42,265 bases of DNA, from positions 1 to 42,265 of the forward strand of contig CAJXVZ010000025.1 of NCBI GenBank assembly GCA_913062845.1, in the 5' to 3' direction. The DNA comes from an uncultured Psychroflexus sp. Its GTDB lineage: Bacteria; Bacteroidota; Bacteroidia; Flavobacteriales; Flavobacteriaceae. Every line of letters begins with the position of its first letter. Within the stretch, counting starts at the first letter, position 1. Position numbers and translations under genes: made by a program. The notes under the pieces were generated by a model. The model was not told the origin of the DNA, did no database searches, and saw nothing but the letters and a program-made list of their open reading frames with translations. This document shows positions 15,250 through 25,807 of the stretch, one piece after another.

Positions 15250-15537
15250 ATGGCATCAGTTTACATTCTTTACTCAAAAATTTCGAATATTTATTATACA
15301 GGTAGTTGCTTAGATTTGGAGCAACGGATCAAAGAACATCGAGAAAAAGCTTATAAAAAAGCTTTTACATCGCAAGCCACAGATTGGGAGTTGTTCTTAA
15401 TTATAGAAAATTTGGATTACAAATGCGCAAGAGCAATTGAGACTCATATCAAAAGAATGAAGAGTAAGGTGTATATTGAAAATTTAAAGAAATATCCAGA
15501 AATCACAGAAAGATTAAAGAATAGATATTGTAAATAA
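15250..15537 (+). CDS. Small GIY-YIG family nuclease inserted at the tRNA-Leu 3' end
   Basis: 95 residues, a lone GIY-YIG domain. The GIY strand is VYIL (4-7) and the YIG strand YYTG (15-18). Arg26 in LEQRIKEH is the catalytic arginine and Glu64 in ARAIETHIKRMKSK the metal-binding glutamate, so the active site looks complete. Relatives include UvrC's N-domain, Slx1 and homing endonucleases such as I-TevI. The ATG comes six bases after the tRNA-Leu terminator and there is no promoter of its own. The gene is flanked on both sides by the tRNA-Leu T-arm plus terminator; the downstream copy carries a palindrome. That placement suggests a mobile or formerly mobile gene using the tRNA as its site. 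Confidence 0.88.
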   Translation: MASVYILYSKISNIYYTGSCLDLEQRIKEHREKAYKKAFTSQATDWELFLIIENLDYKCARAIETHIKRMKSKVYIENLKKYPEITERLKNRYCK

Positions 15538-15553
15538 TTTGAGCTAGAATATT

Positions 15554-15626
15554 GTAAGAGTTCGATAGCTATCTGAACTCTTCGCCCGTGCAAAAGCCAG
15601 TACTTTCCTTGCTGGTTTTTTTGTTA
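15554..15626 (+). repeat. 3' copy of tRNA-Leu T-arm plus terminator with a palindrome in the T-loop
   Basis: GTAAGAGTTCGA and CTCTTCGCCCG match the 3' end of tRNA-Leu, but the loop is expanded to a palindrome at 15558-15580 (GAGTTCGATAGCTATC-t-GAACTC, 11-bp arms with one bulged T). The following AAAAGCCAG..CTGGTTTTTTT repeats the tRNA terminator. With 15188-15244 it forms imperfect direct repeats on either side of the GIY-YIG gene. Confidence 0.85.
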
Positions 15627-15632
15627 TGTTTG
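15625..15632 (+). promoter_or_regulatory. -7 promoter box of the small lipoprotein gene
   Basis: TATGTTTG (TAnnTTTG), 18 bp before the ATG at 15651, directly after the T-run of the copied tRNA-Leu terminator. Confidence 0.6.
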
Positions 15633-15650
15633 TAGTCTAATTGACTTAGT

Positions 15651-15989
15651 ATGCTGGTTCAAAAATATATTGTTTTATTATTTGCAGCTTTCGCATTAAT
15701 CTCCTGTGAAGATTCAGAAACTGACATTCCTCAACAAGAAGTCACCTTGTTTGACAAGACCTGGATAGCTTCAACTGGTGTTGAAAGTATACGTGACAGA
15801 TTAAACTCAAATGGTACATACAATGGCGGTAGCGATGAAGGCTTTCCAAATCAGGGATTTTGGGAATGGACCAGTGAAAATGAGGAGGTCATGAGGATCA
15901 TTTATGATGATACGATAATTTGGTACAGATTTGAAAATTTAACCTCTAATTCTGTTACAACATTCATCAGTGAAACAGATCAGCCCTAA
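15651..15989 (+). CDS. Small hypothetical lipoprotein
   Basis: 112 residues. The N-terminal signal ends FALISC (lipobox Cys20), followed by an acidic linker (EDSETDIPQQE). A short beta-rich domain with many aromatic residues follows (KTWIASTG..FWEWTSEN..IIWYRFENL), reminiscent of lipocalin-like lipoproteins of this phylum but without a motif I can name. It is probably attached to the outer membrane or periplasmic face. It has its own promoter and is convergent with the sugar porter gene. No function can be given. Confidence 0.7.
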   Translation: MLVQKYIVLLFAAFALISCEDSETDIPQQEVTLFDKTWIASTGVESIRDRLNSNGTYNGGSDEGFPNQGFWEWTSENEEVMRIIYDDTIIWYRFENLTSNSVTTFISETDQP

Positions 15990-16032
15990 GAATGGGGTAG
16001 TGGAATACTGTTCTCGTTGTCTGATTAAGAGA

Positions 16033-17547
16033 TTAAGATCTTGTCAGCATTTCTTCAACTTCTTCCAGACTTTTGCCTTTGGTCTCTACTACAAATTTAA
16101 GGACAAACATTAAAGACAAAAGCGCCATACCCGCATAAATGGCGAAGGTGATGGTTGGTCCAAGGTTGGTCAATTCCCAGGGGAAAAACTGAGTAACGGT
16201 ATAGCTCACCAACGAATTGAAAAAGCCGACAACTGAAATGGCGATACCTTTAATGTGTCCGGGGAATATTTCAGAAAGTAATGTCCACATGACAGGGCCT
16301 AGTGAAATGGCAAAAGCCGCTACATAAAGTAAAATGGCAATCAGCACCATTGAAGCGTTTACGGAAATGAAACTTTTAATATCATTTCTTTTAAAATCTG
16401 TGAGTTGTTGAGAAGAAATTAAACCTTTTAAAGCACTGGAAAGTTCTTTTTGAGAATTATAAGTATTTCCTTCTAATTTGAACAAAGCTGCTCTGATCTC
16501 AGTATTTTTTACCGAATTGATGTTTTCTTGATTGATCCTGTATGTCGCATTATTAAAAGCTAATGTCGCCATTCCCAGAGCAACAGACATCGTTAAAGTA
16601 CCAATAACGAGTAAAGGCTTTCTGCCCAGACGATCTATAAGTCTTATGGCTACCAGAGTAAAAACGAGATTAGTCAGTCCAACGACAATGGCCTGCAGAA
16701 ATGACGAATCTGTGCTTCCTCCCGCCTGCTCAAAAATGGTTGGGGCGTAGTAAAAAATTGCATTTATACCAGTAATCTGTTGAAAAAATGCAATACCAAA
16801 AGCTATAATGGTAATATTTCGCAACCGGTTACTAAACAATTGGCCAATCGTGCCTTTAGATTCTTTTTTGTCGAGGCCACGCTGAATTTCGTCAAGTGTC
16901 TCTCTCGCATAATCTGCATCTCCTATCTTTTTGAGTGTTTCTCTGGCTTTGTCTTTTAAACTTTTATATTGCATCAACCACCTTGGACTTTTAGGTACAG
17001 CAAATAATGCCAGAAAATAGATAAATGCCGGAATAGCTTCCACACCAAGCATCCAGCGCCAGGCATCTACTTCAATGTCTTTTAAAAAATAATTGGAGAA
17101 ATAAGCTACTGAAATTCCAATAACAATATTCAACTGGTTTAATGATACCAGACTCCCTCTTAATTTGGGTGGGGCAATTTCAGCAATATATACCGGTGCA
17201 ATCAAAATTGCACCACCAATTCCAACACCTCCGATGATTCTGGCGATCACAAATTCAGGATAACTCGTTGCGAGTGCAGACCAGGTGGCAGAAATGGTAA
17301 ATAATAGCGCAGTTATAATGAGGACAGTTCGCCTTCCAAACCTGTCGCTTAAAGGGCCTGCAGAAATATTACCGGCCATCGCACCAAAAATCACACAACC
17401 TACAGCAAAACCCAGTTCCCAATCGGTCATGTTAAAGTTTTCTGTGATGCCGTTCACCGCACCGGATATAACAGCAGAATCGAATCCTAATAAAAATCCA
17501 CCCAGTGCAACGATGAGACTTATAAATGTGGTGTAGGTTTTTTTCAT
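16033..17547 (-). CDS. Sugar porter family MFS transporter
   Basis: 504 residues with 12 membrane segments. Sugar-porter signatures are present: GFLLGFDSAVISG in helix 1, DRFGRR between helices 2 and 3, RIIGGVGIGG, PKSPRWL before the central loop, QQITGINAIFYYAPTIF in helix 7 and DRLGRKPLL between helices 8 and 9. An insertion of about 70 residues around 330-400 is somewhat long for the family. It probably imports a monosaccharide with protons; the sugar is not determined. It lies 120 bp downstream of the GH16 gene on the same strand, consistent with uptake of glucan breakdown products. Confidence 0.92.
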   Translation of the reverse strand: MKKTYTTFISLIVALGGFLLGFDSAVISGAVNGITENFNMTDWELGFAVGCVIFGAMAGNISAGPLSDRFGRRTVLIITALLFTISATWSALATSYPEFVIARIIGGVGIGGAILIAPVYIAEIAPPKLRGSLVSLNQLNIVIGISVAYFSNYFLKDIEVDAWRWMLGVEAIPAFIYFLALFAVPKSPRWLMQYKSLKDKARETLKKIGDADYARETLDEIQRGLDKKESKGTIGQLFSNRLRNITIIAFGIAFFQQITGINAIFYYAPTIFEQAGGSTDSSFLQAIVVGLTNLVFTLVAIRLIDRLGRKPLLVIGTLTMSVALGMATLAFNNATYRINQENINSVKNTEIRAALFKLEGNTYNSQKELSSALKGLISSQQLTDFKRNDIKSFISVNASMVLIAILLYVAAFAISLGPVMWTLLSEIFPGHIKGIAISVVGFFNSLVSYTVTQFFPWELTNLGPTITFAIYAGMALLSLMFVLKFVVETKGKSLEEVEEMLTRS

Positions 17548-17565
17548 AGGATTTAGTCAATTAAA

Positions 17566-17620
17566 AAACCTCACAGGTTTCATGATCACTGAGCGTTCCC
17601 AACTGAAACCTTTGAGGTTT
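17566..17620 (-). repeat. 16-nt inverted repeat between the GH16 and sugar porter genes
   Basis: AAACCTCACAGGTTTC (17566-17581) and GAAACCTTTGAGGTTT (17605-17620) are inverted with two mismatches around a 23-nt loop. Each arm is itself partly palindromic. It could be a transcript-end or stabilising hairpin. Confidence 0.55.
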
Positions 17621-17667
17621 AGTAGTTTTATTTAATTCTTGGTTTGTCCTCTATCATTATTTAAAAG

Positions 17668-18558
17668 TTATTCGATTCGGGATTCGTGTTTTACCCAATC
17701 GACTTCCATTTCCCATTGTTCCTGTTCAATAGGTGAATCTGTGATTTTTGCAAAATTTAAAATAGCAAACATAGGTTCAGGATAATTATCGCCTTCGCCT
17801 TCATTGCGGTAAACCTCTTTACCATCAACCCGATAAACCAAATCCGGACCTTCCCATTCTACCGAATACTCGTGCCACTCTTCAAGTGTAATATCAAAAT
17901 CCTTCCTGTAATTTTGCCAGTCGGCCTTATCGCATTCGCCAAGACTTTTAATAGCGCCAGTGGTAAATTTATTGTTGTGGTAGTCGCCATGATGTTCAAA
18001 TATATCAATCTCTCCGGAACCCGTCAATGGCCAGCAAATCGTCTCATTCTTTTCCTGAACCGGCGGCTCATTATTTTGAGCACCTAAAAGCCACCATGCC
18101 GGGAACATACTGGCTTTGCCACTTGGCTTTAATCGCAAACGGGCTGTCCATTTGCCTTTTACAAATTCTTTTTTGTTTTTAGAACAAATGCGTCCTGCCA
18201 CATAGCGTGTCGGAGGATGTTGTTCTCCGTATTTGCTCATGTTATCGCAGGAAATTTCTTCGTCAAGCTTAACCACTCTTATTTTTAATGTTCCGTCACT
18301 CACTTCTCTGGTATTGAACTTACCATCAGGTACATAGCAATGGGTTTCATTATTGACCCAAATCCTTTGGTCCTGCCAGTTGTCAGGATCAAATTTTTCA
18401 AAATTGTCTTTAAAATCTATTTTCCAATTACTGTTTTCTTCAACAAAATTTTGATCTAAGTTTGAATTATCTTTCATTTTTTTATCAGATTTACAGGATG
18501 CCAAACATAAGATTAGCACACTTGCTGTCATTACGGTTATCAGTTTTTTAAGTTTCAT
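17668..18558 (-). CDS. GH16 family glycoside hydrolase lipoprotein (beta-glucanase-like)
   Basis: 296 residues. The signal ends LCLASC (lipobox Cys22). The GH16 active-site signature GEIDIFEHHG gives nucleophile Glu183, assisting Asp185 and acid/base Glu188. MFPAWWLLG before it and EWHEYSVEW..DLVYRVDGKEVYRNEG after it are typical. GH16 enzymes hydrolyse beta-1,3 or mixed-linked glucans and marine galactans; laminarin-type glucan is a plausible substrate but the sequence does not settle it. The gene heads a unit with the sugar porter downstream. It is likely surface- or periplasm-anchored. Confidence 0.9.
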   Translation of the reverse strand: MKLKKLITVMTASVLILCLASCKSDKKMKDNSNLDQNFVEENSNWKIDFKDNFEKFDPDNWQDQRIWVNNETHCYVPDGKFNTREVSDGTLKIRVVKLDEEISCDNMSKYGEQHPPTRYVAGRICSKNKKEFVKGKWTARLRLKPSGKASMFPAWWLLGAQNNEPPVQEKNETICWPLTGSGEIDIFEHHGDYHNNKFTTGAIKSLGECDKADWQNYRKDFDITLEEWHEYSVEWEGPDLVYRVDGKEVYRNEGEGDNYPEPMFAILNFAKITDSPIEQEQWEMEVDWVKHESRIE

Positions 18559-19044
18559 ATCTCAAATTTTTTAGTTTGGACTACTGCAATATAACACTTT
18601 GCTCAAACTCAAATTCTTTTTATTTTGAGAATATTGAAATAATCTAAAAGATTAGGTTAGATTGAAATTAAGTTAAGAGAGTCTTAATTAATAAATAATA
18701 GTCTTTACAACGTGAAACTATGACTTTAGTTTTGAGTTTGAAAATTTGTTAGAAATATAGTTCGCTACCAGTCTGAATTTTAGGAAAGAAATATTAGACC
18801 AGAATATGCATCTGAAACACCAAAATTTAGGCAGTAGAGTTGTTAAAAGATGTTATTTTGCTAATAAAATCAAGTTTTTTCAAAAAATGAAGGATAATCT
18901 AGATTATAAATAGTAATTTAATTGTATTATAAAAATTATTTATATTTAGAATTTAATTGTTTTAATTATATAGAATGATTTATTTCAATGAGTTAAAACA
19001 AATATTACTTGACTTAATTCTGGGTATAACAGTTTAGTATTAAT
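18559..19044. other. AT-rich divergent intergenic region
   Basis: Nearly 490 bp between the divergent GH16 and sensor kinase genes. It must hold both promoters, but no box matches the consensus well. I see no RNA gene or repeat. Confidence 0.4.
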
Positions 19045-21744
19045 ATGTTTGAGCTTTCAGAACCTACAAATGAACAAAGGAAAAAGGTGAAGTCTTATGT
19101 TTCTATGGAAATGATTGATAAAGAAGACTTTAATTTCCTGGCTAAAATCGCTGCAAGAATTTGTGGGACACAAATGTCATTAATCAGCATGATATATGAC
19201 GATCGACTGAAGTTCTTATCAGGCCATGGTATAAATGTTATAGATATTCCGGAAGACTTCTCTTTTTGTACATACACATTCAATAAAACTGATGGATTAC
19301 ATATTGTCAAAGATGCTTCAAAAGACGACAATTTTAAAAAAGATCCTTTAATTGTCAATCCACCTCACATCAAATTCTATGCGGGTAAGTCGTTATTGGA
19401 TGATGCCGGCAAACCTATAGGAACGCTTTGTGTTATGGATAACTCGCCTAAAGAACTAGATGCTGAACAAATAGATTTGCTGGAAAGCTTGTCAAGGCAA
19501 GTGATGAAGCTTTTGGAGTCAAGAAAAAAACAAAAAGAAACTGAACAGCTAAATAAAGAATTAAAGAAGAATAACACCATATTAGAATTAACACAAAAAG
19601 CTAGTAAATTCGGTGCTTGGGAATTAGATATTGAGACCGATACTGTCATTTGGTCTGAAAGGGTCTATGAAATTCACGAAATTGAGTCAGATTTTGAGCA
19701 AAATAAAAATAAGGCTCTGGATTTTTATCCTCCGAAAGATAGAAAAAGAGTTAAGCAGGCTTTAGAAAAAATATTAGAAAACGGTGAAGATTTTGATATT
19801 GTTAATAGACTAATAACGGCTAAAGGTAATGAAAAATGGGTGAGAAGTACCGGCCGAAGATTGGAAAATAAGATTGTAGGTAGTTTTCAGGATATTACTG
19901 AGATTAAAAAAAATGAACTAAAATATAAAGCTATTTTTGATTCTGCATTTACTTTTCTTGGCTTTATAGATGCTGAGGGTATCTTATTTGAAGTCAATAA
20001 GAGTCCATTGGAATTATCAAACTTAAAAGAGGAAGACGTTATTGGCAAGCCCTTATGGGATTGCTATTGGTGGAAAATTTCAAAAGATACCCAGCAAAGA
20101 TTATAAAACAACTTTTTAATTGCTCTCATAGGTGAAAATGTGTCATTTGAGGATGTTGTATTAGGAGCAAACGACAAGATAATAAATGTACTGGTCAGTC
20201 TGAAGCCTATATTTGACGAAAATGGCAATGTAGATTTTGTTTTGGCCGAAGGTTTCAATATTCAGGATGTCGTCAATGTGAGGAAGCGGTTCAAACTCGC
20301 CATAGAAGGCGCAGATATTGCTACATGGGAATATAACATTCAAACTGGTGATACAAAATATAACCACAAATGGTCGGAAATGTTGGGATATTCGCAGGAC
20401 GAGCTTCCCGCGTTCAATATAAAAACCTGGGAACAATTGATACATCCTGATGACCTTGTGAAATCAAGAGAATCTTTTGAAGAATATTTAGAAAATGATG
20501 ATTTATTCTATGAGCGTGAAAATAGAATGAGGCATAAAGATGGTTCCTGGATATGGGTTCTGGACAGAGGAAGAATATTTGAATGGACAGAAGATGGTAA
20601 GCCTCTAAAAATGTATGGTATACATCAAAATATAACTACCCTGAAAAAAAATGAAGAAGCCCTAAGACTAAGTGAAGAAACCTTTAGAGGTAATTTTGAA
20701 AATGCTGCCATTGGCATGGCTCTTATAGATACTCAGGGTCGTCTTAATAAGGTAAATGCCAAACTAGCCGAGATGATGGGTTATTCCAAAGAGGAATTGC
20801 TCAAAATCAAACTCAAAGTTATTACGCATCCTGGTGATTTTAAAAATGACACAGAATCTCTTAAGAAGGTTATTTCCAAGGAAATATCAAACTATAAGAC
20901 AGAAAAGCGGTATTTTAGAAGTAACGCAGACATTCTTCATGCTATAGTTGCGATTTCTGCAGTACGGGATAAAAAAGGAGATGTTCTATACTTTGTCGCT
21001 CAGCTTGTGGATATTACACAAATTAAAAAAGTAGAAGCAGAAATAAAATCTTTACTCCATATCACTAAAGATCAGAACGACAGACTTATGAACTTCGCCC
21101 ACATTGTATCTCATAATCTGAGATCTCATAGTTCGGGTATTGTAGGGTTACTGGATATTATAGAAACTGAAGAACCTGATCTAAAAAATAATGACTTATT
21201 GAAAATGGTTCAGGTTGGTGCACAGAATCTTCATCAGGCTATTGATGACCTTTCAAATATTATATCTATAAATTTCAGTAAACCTGAACTCAGAAATGTA
21301 AATATTTACAACCTGGTTGAAAAGGATATTCAAAACCTGTCAAAAAAGATATCCGATTCTGGAGTAGAGGTGATAAACAATATTTCTAAGGGAACAAAAG
21401 TTTGGGGCGTTCCTCATTACCTGGAAAGCATAATTTCTAATCTGATAACAAATGCCTTAAAATTCAGGTCTGAGAACAGGAAAAGTTTCTTGAAAATTTC
21501 ATCTGAAGCCGATAGTGCTTACGTTAATCTGTATTTTGAGGATAACGGTCTGGGTATAAATATGGAAAAACACGGCGATAAAATATTTCATATGTACAAG
21601 ACCTTTCATAAAAGTGATTCAAGAGGTATAGGTTTATTCATTACTAAAAATCAAGTTGAAAGTATGAATGGTGAAATTAGCGTACAGAGCAAAGTTGATG
21701 TAGGAACTACATTTAAAATAAAACTACCCCATGAAAAAAATTAA
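19045..21744 (+). pseudogene. GAF/multi-PAS sensor histidine kinase interrupted by an in-frame TAA
   Basis: Two frames (19045-20106 and 20140-21744) lie in the same reading frame, separated only by TAA at 20104-20106. Reading through gives about 899 residues. They comprise a GAF domain (about 25-160), a PAS (about 190-285), a PAS split by the stop (the sequence resumes NNFLIALIGENVSFEDVVL, the normal second half), two more PAS, and a kinase core. The core has phospho-acceptor His in FAHIVSHNLRSH, N-box NLITNALKF, G1 DNGLGI and G2 GIGLFI. One base change (for example AAA to TAA) explains the break. The 3' piece, starting at GTG 20140, might still be made. It overlaps the response regulator gene by 14 bp. 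Confidence 0.85.
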
Positions 21745-22132
21745 TCTGGTCTACATCGTAGATGATGATGCTATACACCAACTTTTGGTCAAAAAACACC
21801 TGGATAATACCGAGATGATTCATGAATATCTGGTATTTAAAAATGGCAAGCTTGCGTTTGAAGATTTGAAATCAAGGTTAGAAAATAATACACAAATTCC
21901 TGAAATCATTTTTTTGGATCTTCAAATGCCTGTGTGGGACGGATGGCAGTTTCTTGATGAGTTTGTCAAATTAGATGTTTCTAAAAATATTGAAATTTTC
22001 ATAGTAACAAGTTCAGTTTTCGAAAATGATTTTAAGAAAGCAGAAATGTACAATCTTCAGGATCAGTATCTCATAAAACCTATAAATACAGAAAAATTAA
22101 AAGACTGCATTCAAAAAGTTTTGGAAGATTGA
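21731..22132 (+). CDS. Single-domain response regulator
   Basis: 133 residues consisting only of a receiver domain. The acidic pocket is DDD (11-13), the phospho-acceptor Asp63 in FLDLQMPVWDG, a conserved Thr93 in IVTSS, and Lys116 in LIKP. With no output domain, it likely acts by protein contact or in a phosphorelay. Its start lies 14 bp inside the end of the sensor kinase gene, a translational-coupling arrangement, so its expression and phosphorylation may be affected by the stop codon upstream in the kinase. Confidence 0.9.
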   Translation: MKKINLVYIVDDDAIHQLLVKKHLDNTEMIHEYLVFKNGKLAFEDLKSRLENNTQIPEIIFLDLQMPVWDGWQFLDEFVKLDVSKNIEIFIVTSSVFENDFKKAEMYNLQDQYLIKPINTEKLKDCIQKVLED

Positions 22133-22147
22133 AATTTCTGAATATGT

Positions 22148-24409
22148 CTAGACAAAGGCGTCCTCATTTAGATGCTTTAATTCTTCAATATCCATTTTAA
22201 AATTTTCAGACATCACAGCAAAAAACAGGTCATGCCTTTTATTAAAGTCAATCTCAAACAATTTTTCAAAATGCAGCCAACCAATTTTATAAGCATGATT
22301 TTCTTCCGAGAACTGTCTTTCTAAAAGGTCAAATTCCAATTCATCTAAGTTATCTTCATGATCAGAGGATAATAAGATCTTCAGATAAAAGTCGTTTGTA
22401 AAATTTAGTTCTCCTTCAGTTTTAAAACTATACTGGTAATTGCTCTGTAAAGCTTTTGCATCCGATAAAACAGCAGAAGCTGTAGGAATACTTCCAGCAC
22501 CTCGACCCAGAAATAATTGTTCTTTGGCAAATCTGGCATTGACATTAACGGCATTAAATTCATTTTCAACATGGTAGGTCGAGTGATTTTTATCCACAAG
22601 AAAAGGTGATACAAAACCAATAATCTTGTCATCTATTCTTTTGGCGTAAGCGTACAATTTCAGTTTTGTGCCAATTCGTTCAGCAAATTTTATATGAGCA
22701 GCATTTATATGTCTTACACCGTAATTGAAAATGCGATCTGGTTTCGCACTTACCCCAAAAGCATGTTTCAATAAAATACCCAGTTTATATTTGGCATCGA
22801 ATCCATCAACATCCAATGTGGGATCAGATTCAGCAAAACCGAGTTCCTGAGCTTCTTCAAGAGCTTCTTTATAGCTAAGACCATTAGCTGTTCGACTTAA
22901 AATATAATTTGTTGTTCCATTACAGATGCCCTGAAAGCTCTCTATAAGATCACTTTTAAAATAATTTTCCAGGTTTCTGATAATTGGTATACTGGCACAT
23001 ACAGAAGCTTCATATAAAAAACTGACTTCATTGGTACGGGCCAGACCGGTCAACTCATCTAAGTGATGAGCAATCATTTTTTTATTTGCGGAGACCACGT
23101 GTTTCCCTAATTTAAGAGCTGACTTGACAATGTCATAAGCTGCATTTGCATCATCTATAAGCTCTACCACTACATTAATCTCATTGTCTAAAAGAATATC
23201 GGTAGATTGATAGAAGAACAAATGTTCGGGTAAATCTCTTTTTTTGTATTTGTCCTTGACTACAATTTTGCGGACTTCTGCAAAACTATCCTGACTTTCA
23301 TTTAATACTCTGTAAAAGCCCTGGCCTACACAACCGTAGCCAAACAAGCCTATTTTTATCTTTTTTTTCATTTTATTTTCTTTTTTTGTGAGGTGTTTTA
23401 CTGGATGTAACCATTTAGTTATTTGAGAATTGATTTTTGAGCCTTCTACCAAAAAACCATCATGACCATAGACAGAGTCAATTTCCATATAGTCTGCTTT
23501 AGGGATATGCCTGGCCAAAAACAACTGTTCTTTTCTTGAAAACAACAGGTCTGAAGGTAATCCTATGCATAATGTCCTGGCTTTTATGTTTGAAAGAGCG
23601 CTTTCCACAGAGTTGAAAAGACGACCCACATTATGGCTATCCATACTTTTTGTAATAGCGTAGTATGCATAGGGATTAAAACGCTTCACCAACTTTTCTC
23701 CCTGATAGTTTTGATAAGTCTCTGCTGAAAAATGTTCTAAAACATCTTTAGATCCTTCAGCTTGCGTGCTGTTGTAGATGTCGGGTGTACGATAGCTAAG
23801 CAAAGCAATAGATCTTGCGGCTTTTAAGCCTGATTTTCCACCATCAGGTAAGTTTTTCGTAAAACTCTCATCGGCTTCCATAGCCAGCCTTTGAGATGCA
23901 TTAAAGGCAATGCCCCAGGGCGAATGAAAAGCATTAGTAGCCAAAACACAAAGCTGTTTGATGTCGTCAGGAAAACTTACTGCCCACTGTAAAGCCTGTT
24001 GTCCGCCCAATGATGCACCGATCAGTAATTTAATACTTTCAATTTTCAAAAATGCTTTGACCAGTCGATGGACTTCAACCATATCTCTTATTGTGACCAG
24101 TGGAAAATTCCTGCCTTTGAGAACTTCGGGTAGTTCTGCCGATCCTGCACCTGTTGTTCCGTAGCAAGAGCCCAGAAAGTTAGGACAAACAATAAAATAT
24201 TTTTCCGGATCGAGAACTTTACCCGGTCCAAACAGTTCCGGCCACCAATCTTTTACTTCCGCATTGGCCGTCAAAGCATGGCAAACCCAAATGACATTAG
24301 ATTGGTCTGTATTGAGCTTACCGTAAGTTTTGAAGGCAATTTTTACCTGAGGTAAAACAATACCACTTTCCAGTTTAAAGTTTTCTTTTTGAATTTGTTG
24401 TAAGGACAT
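22148..24409 (-). CDS. metX-hom: Homoserine O-acetyltransferase - homoserine dehydrogenase fusion
   Basis: 753 residues in one frame. Residues 1-about 335 are MetX, an alpha/beta hydrolase with Ser133 in GASLGGQQ, Asp287 in PSDLLF and His316 in YGHDGFL; it makes O-acetylhomoserine. Residues from Met347 are homoserine dehydrogenase: NAD(P)-binding GLFGYGCVGQG (354-364), then ASIPIIRNLENYF, GICNGTTNYIL and ESDPTLDVDGFDAKYKLGIL. It is short and has no ACT domain. The linker is HLTKKENKMKKK. The two are usually separate genes; here an A7 run (complement of 23381-23387) decides whether the stop is bypassed. The gene follows metY by 11 bp in a SAM-regulated operon. Confidence 0.9.
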   Translation of the reverse strand: MSLQQIQKENFKLESGIVLPQVKIAFKTYGKLNTDQSNVIWVCHALTANAEVKDWWPELFGPGKVLDPEKYFIVCPNFLGSCYGTTGAGSAELPEVLKGRNFPLVTIRDMVEVHRLVKAFLKIESIKLLIGASLGGQQALQWAVSFPDDIKQLCVLATNAFHSPWGIAFNASQRLAMEADESFTKNLPDGGKSGLKAARSIALLSYRTPDIYNSTQAEGSKDVLEHFSAETYQNYQGEKLVKRFNPYAYYAITKSMDSHNVGRLFNSVESALSNIKARTLCIGLPSDLLFSRKEQLFLARHIPKADYMEIDSVYGHDGFLVEGSKINSQITKWLHPVKHLTKKENKMKKKIKIGLFGYGCVGQGFYRVLNESQDSFAEVRKIVVKDKYKKRDLPEHLFFYQSTDILLDNEINVVVELIDDANAAYDIVKSALKLGKHVVSANKKMIAHHLDELTGLARTNEVSFLYEASVCASIPIIRNLENYFKSDLIESFQGICNGTTNYILSRTANGLSYKEALEEAQELGFAESDPTLDVDGFDAKYKLGILLKHAFGVSAKPDRIFNYGVRHINAAHIKFAERIGTKLKLYAYAKRIDDKIIGFVSPFLVDKNHSTYHVENEFNAVNVNARFAKEQLFLGRGAGSIPTASAVLSDAKALQSNYQYSFKTEGELNFTNDFYLKILLSSDHEDNLDELEFDLLERQFSEENHAYKIGWLHFEKLFEIDFNKRHDLFFAVMSENFKMDIEELKHLNEDAFV

Positions 24410-24420
24410 ATAGATCTCTT

Positions 24421-25746
<1,326 letters not shown>

Positions 25747-25777
25747 TTAGGATTAAAAAATTAAAATAAGAGTAGAC

Positions 25778-25807
25778 GTCTTTAAGTTCGGTACTAGAAC
25801 TTAAGAC
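25778..25807 (-). promoter_or_regulatory. Hairpin between SAM riboswitch and metY (candidate expression platform)
   Basis: On the minus strand GTCTTAAGTTC / GAACTTAAAGAC pair with one bulged A and a 7-nt loop, followed by a T-rich but not continuous tract (CTTATTTTAATTTTTT) about 45 nt before the ATG. A weaker hairpin (GTGTTGCTAAA / TTTAGCAGCGCAC) lies upstream at about 25812-25843. Either may be the regulated element; a clean intrinsic terminator directly after the aptamer is not seen. Confidence 0.4.
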
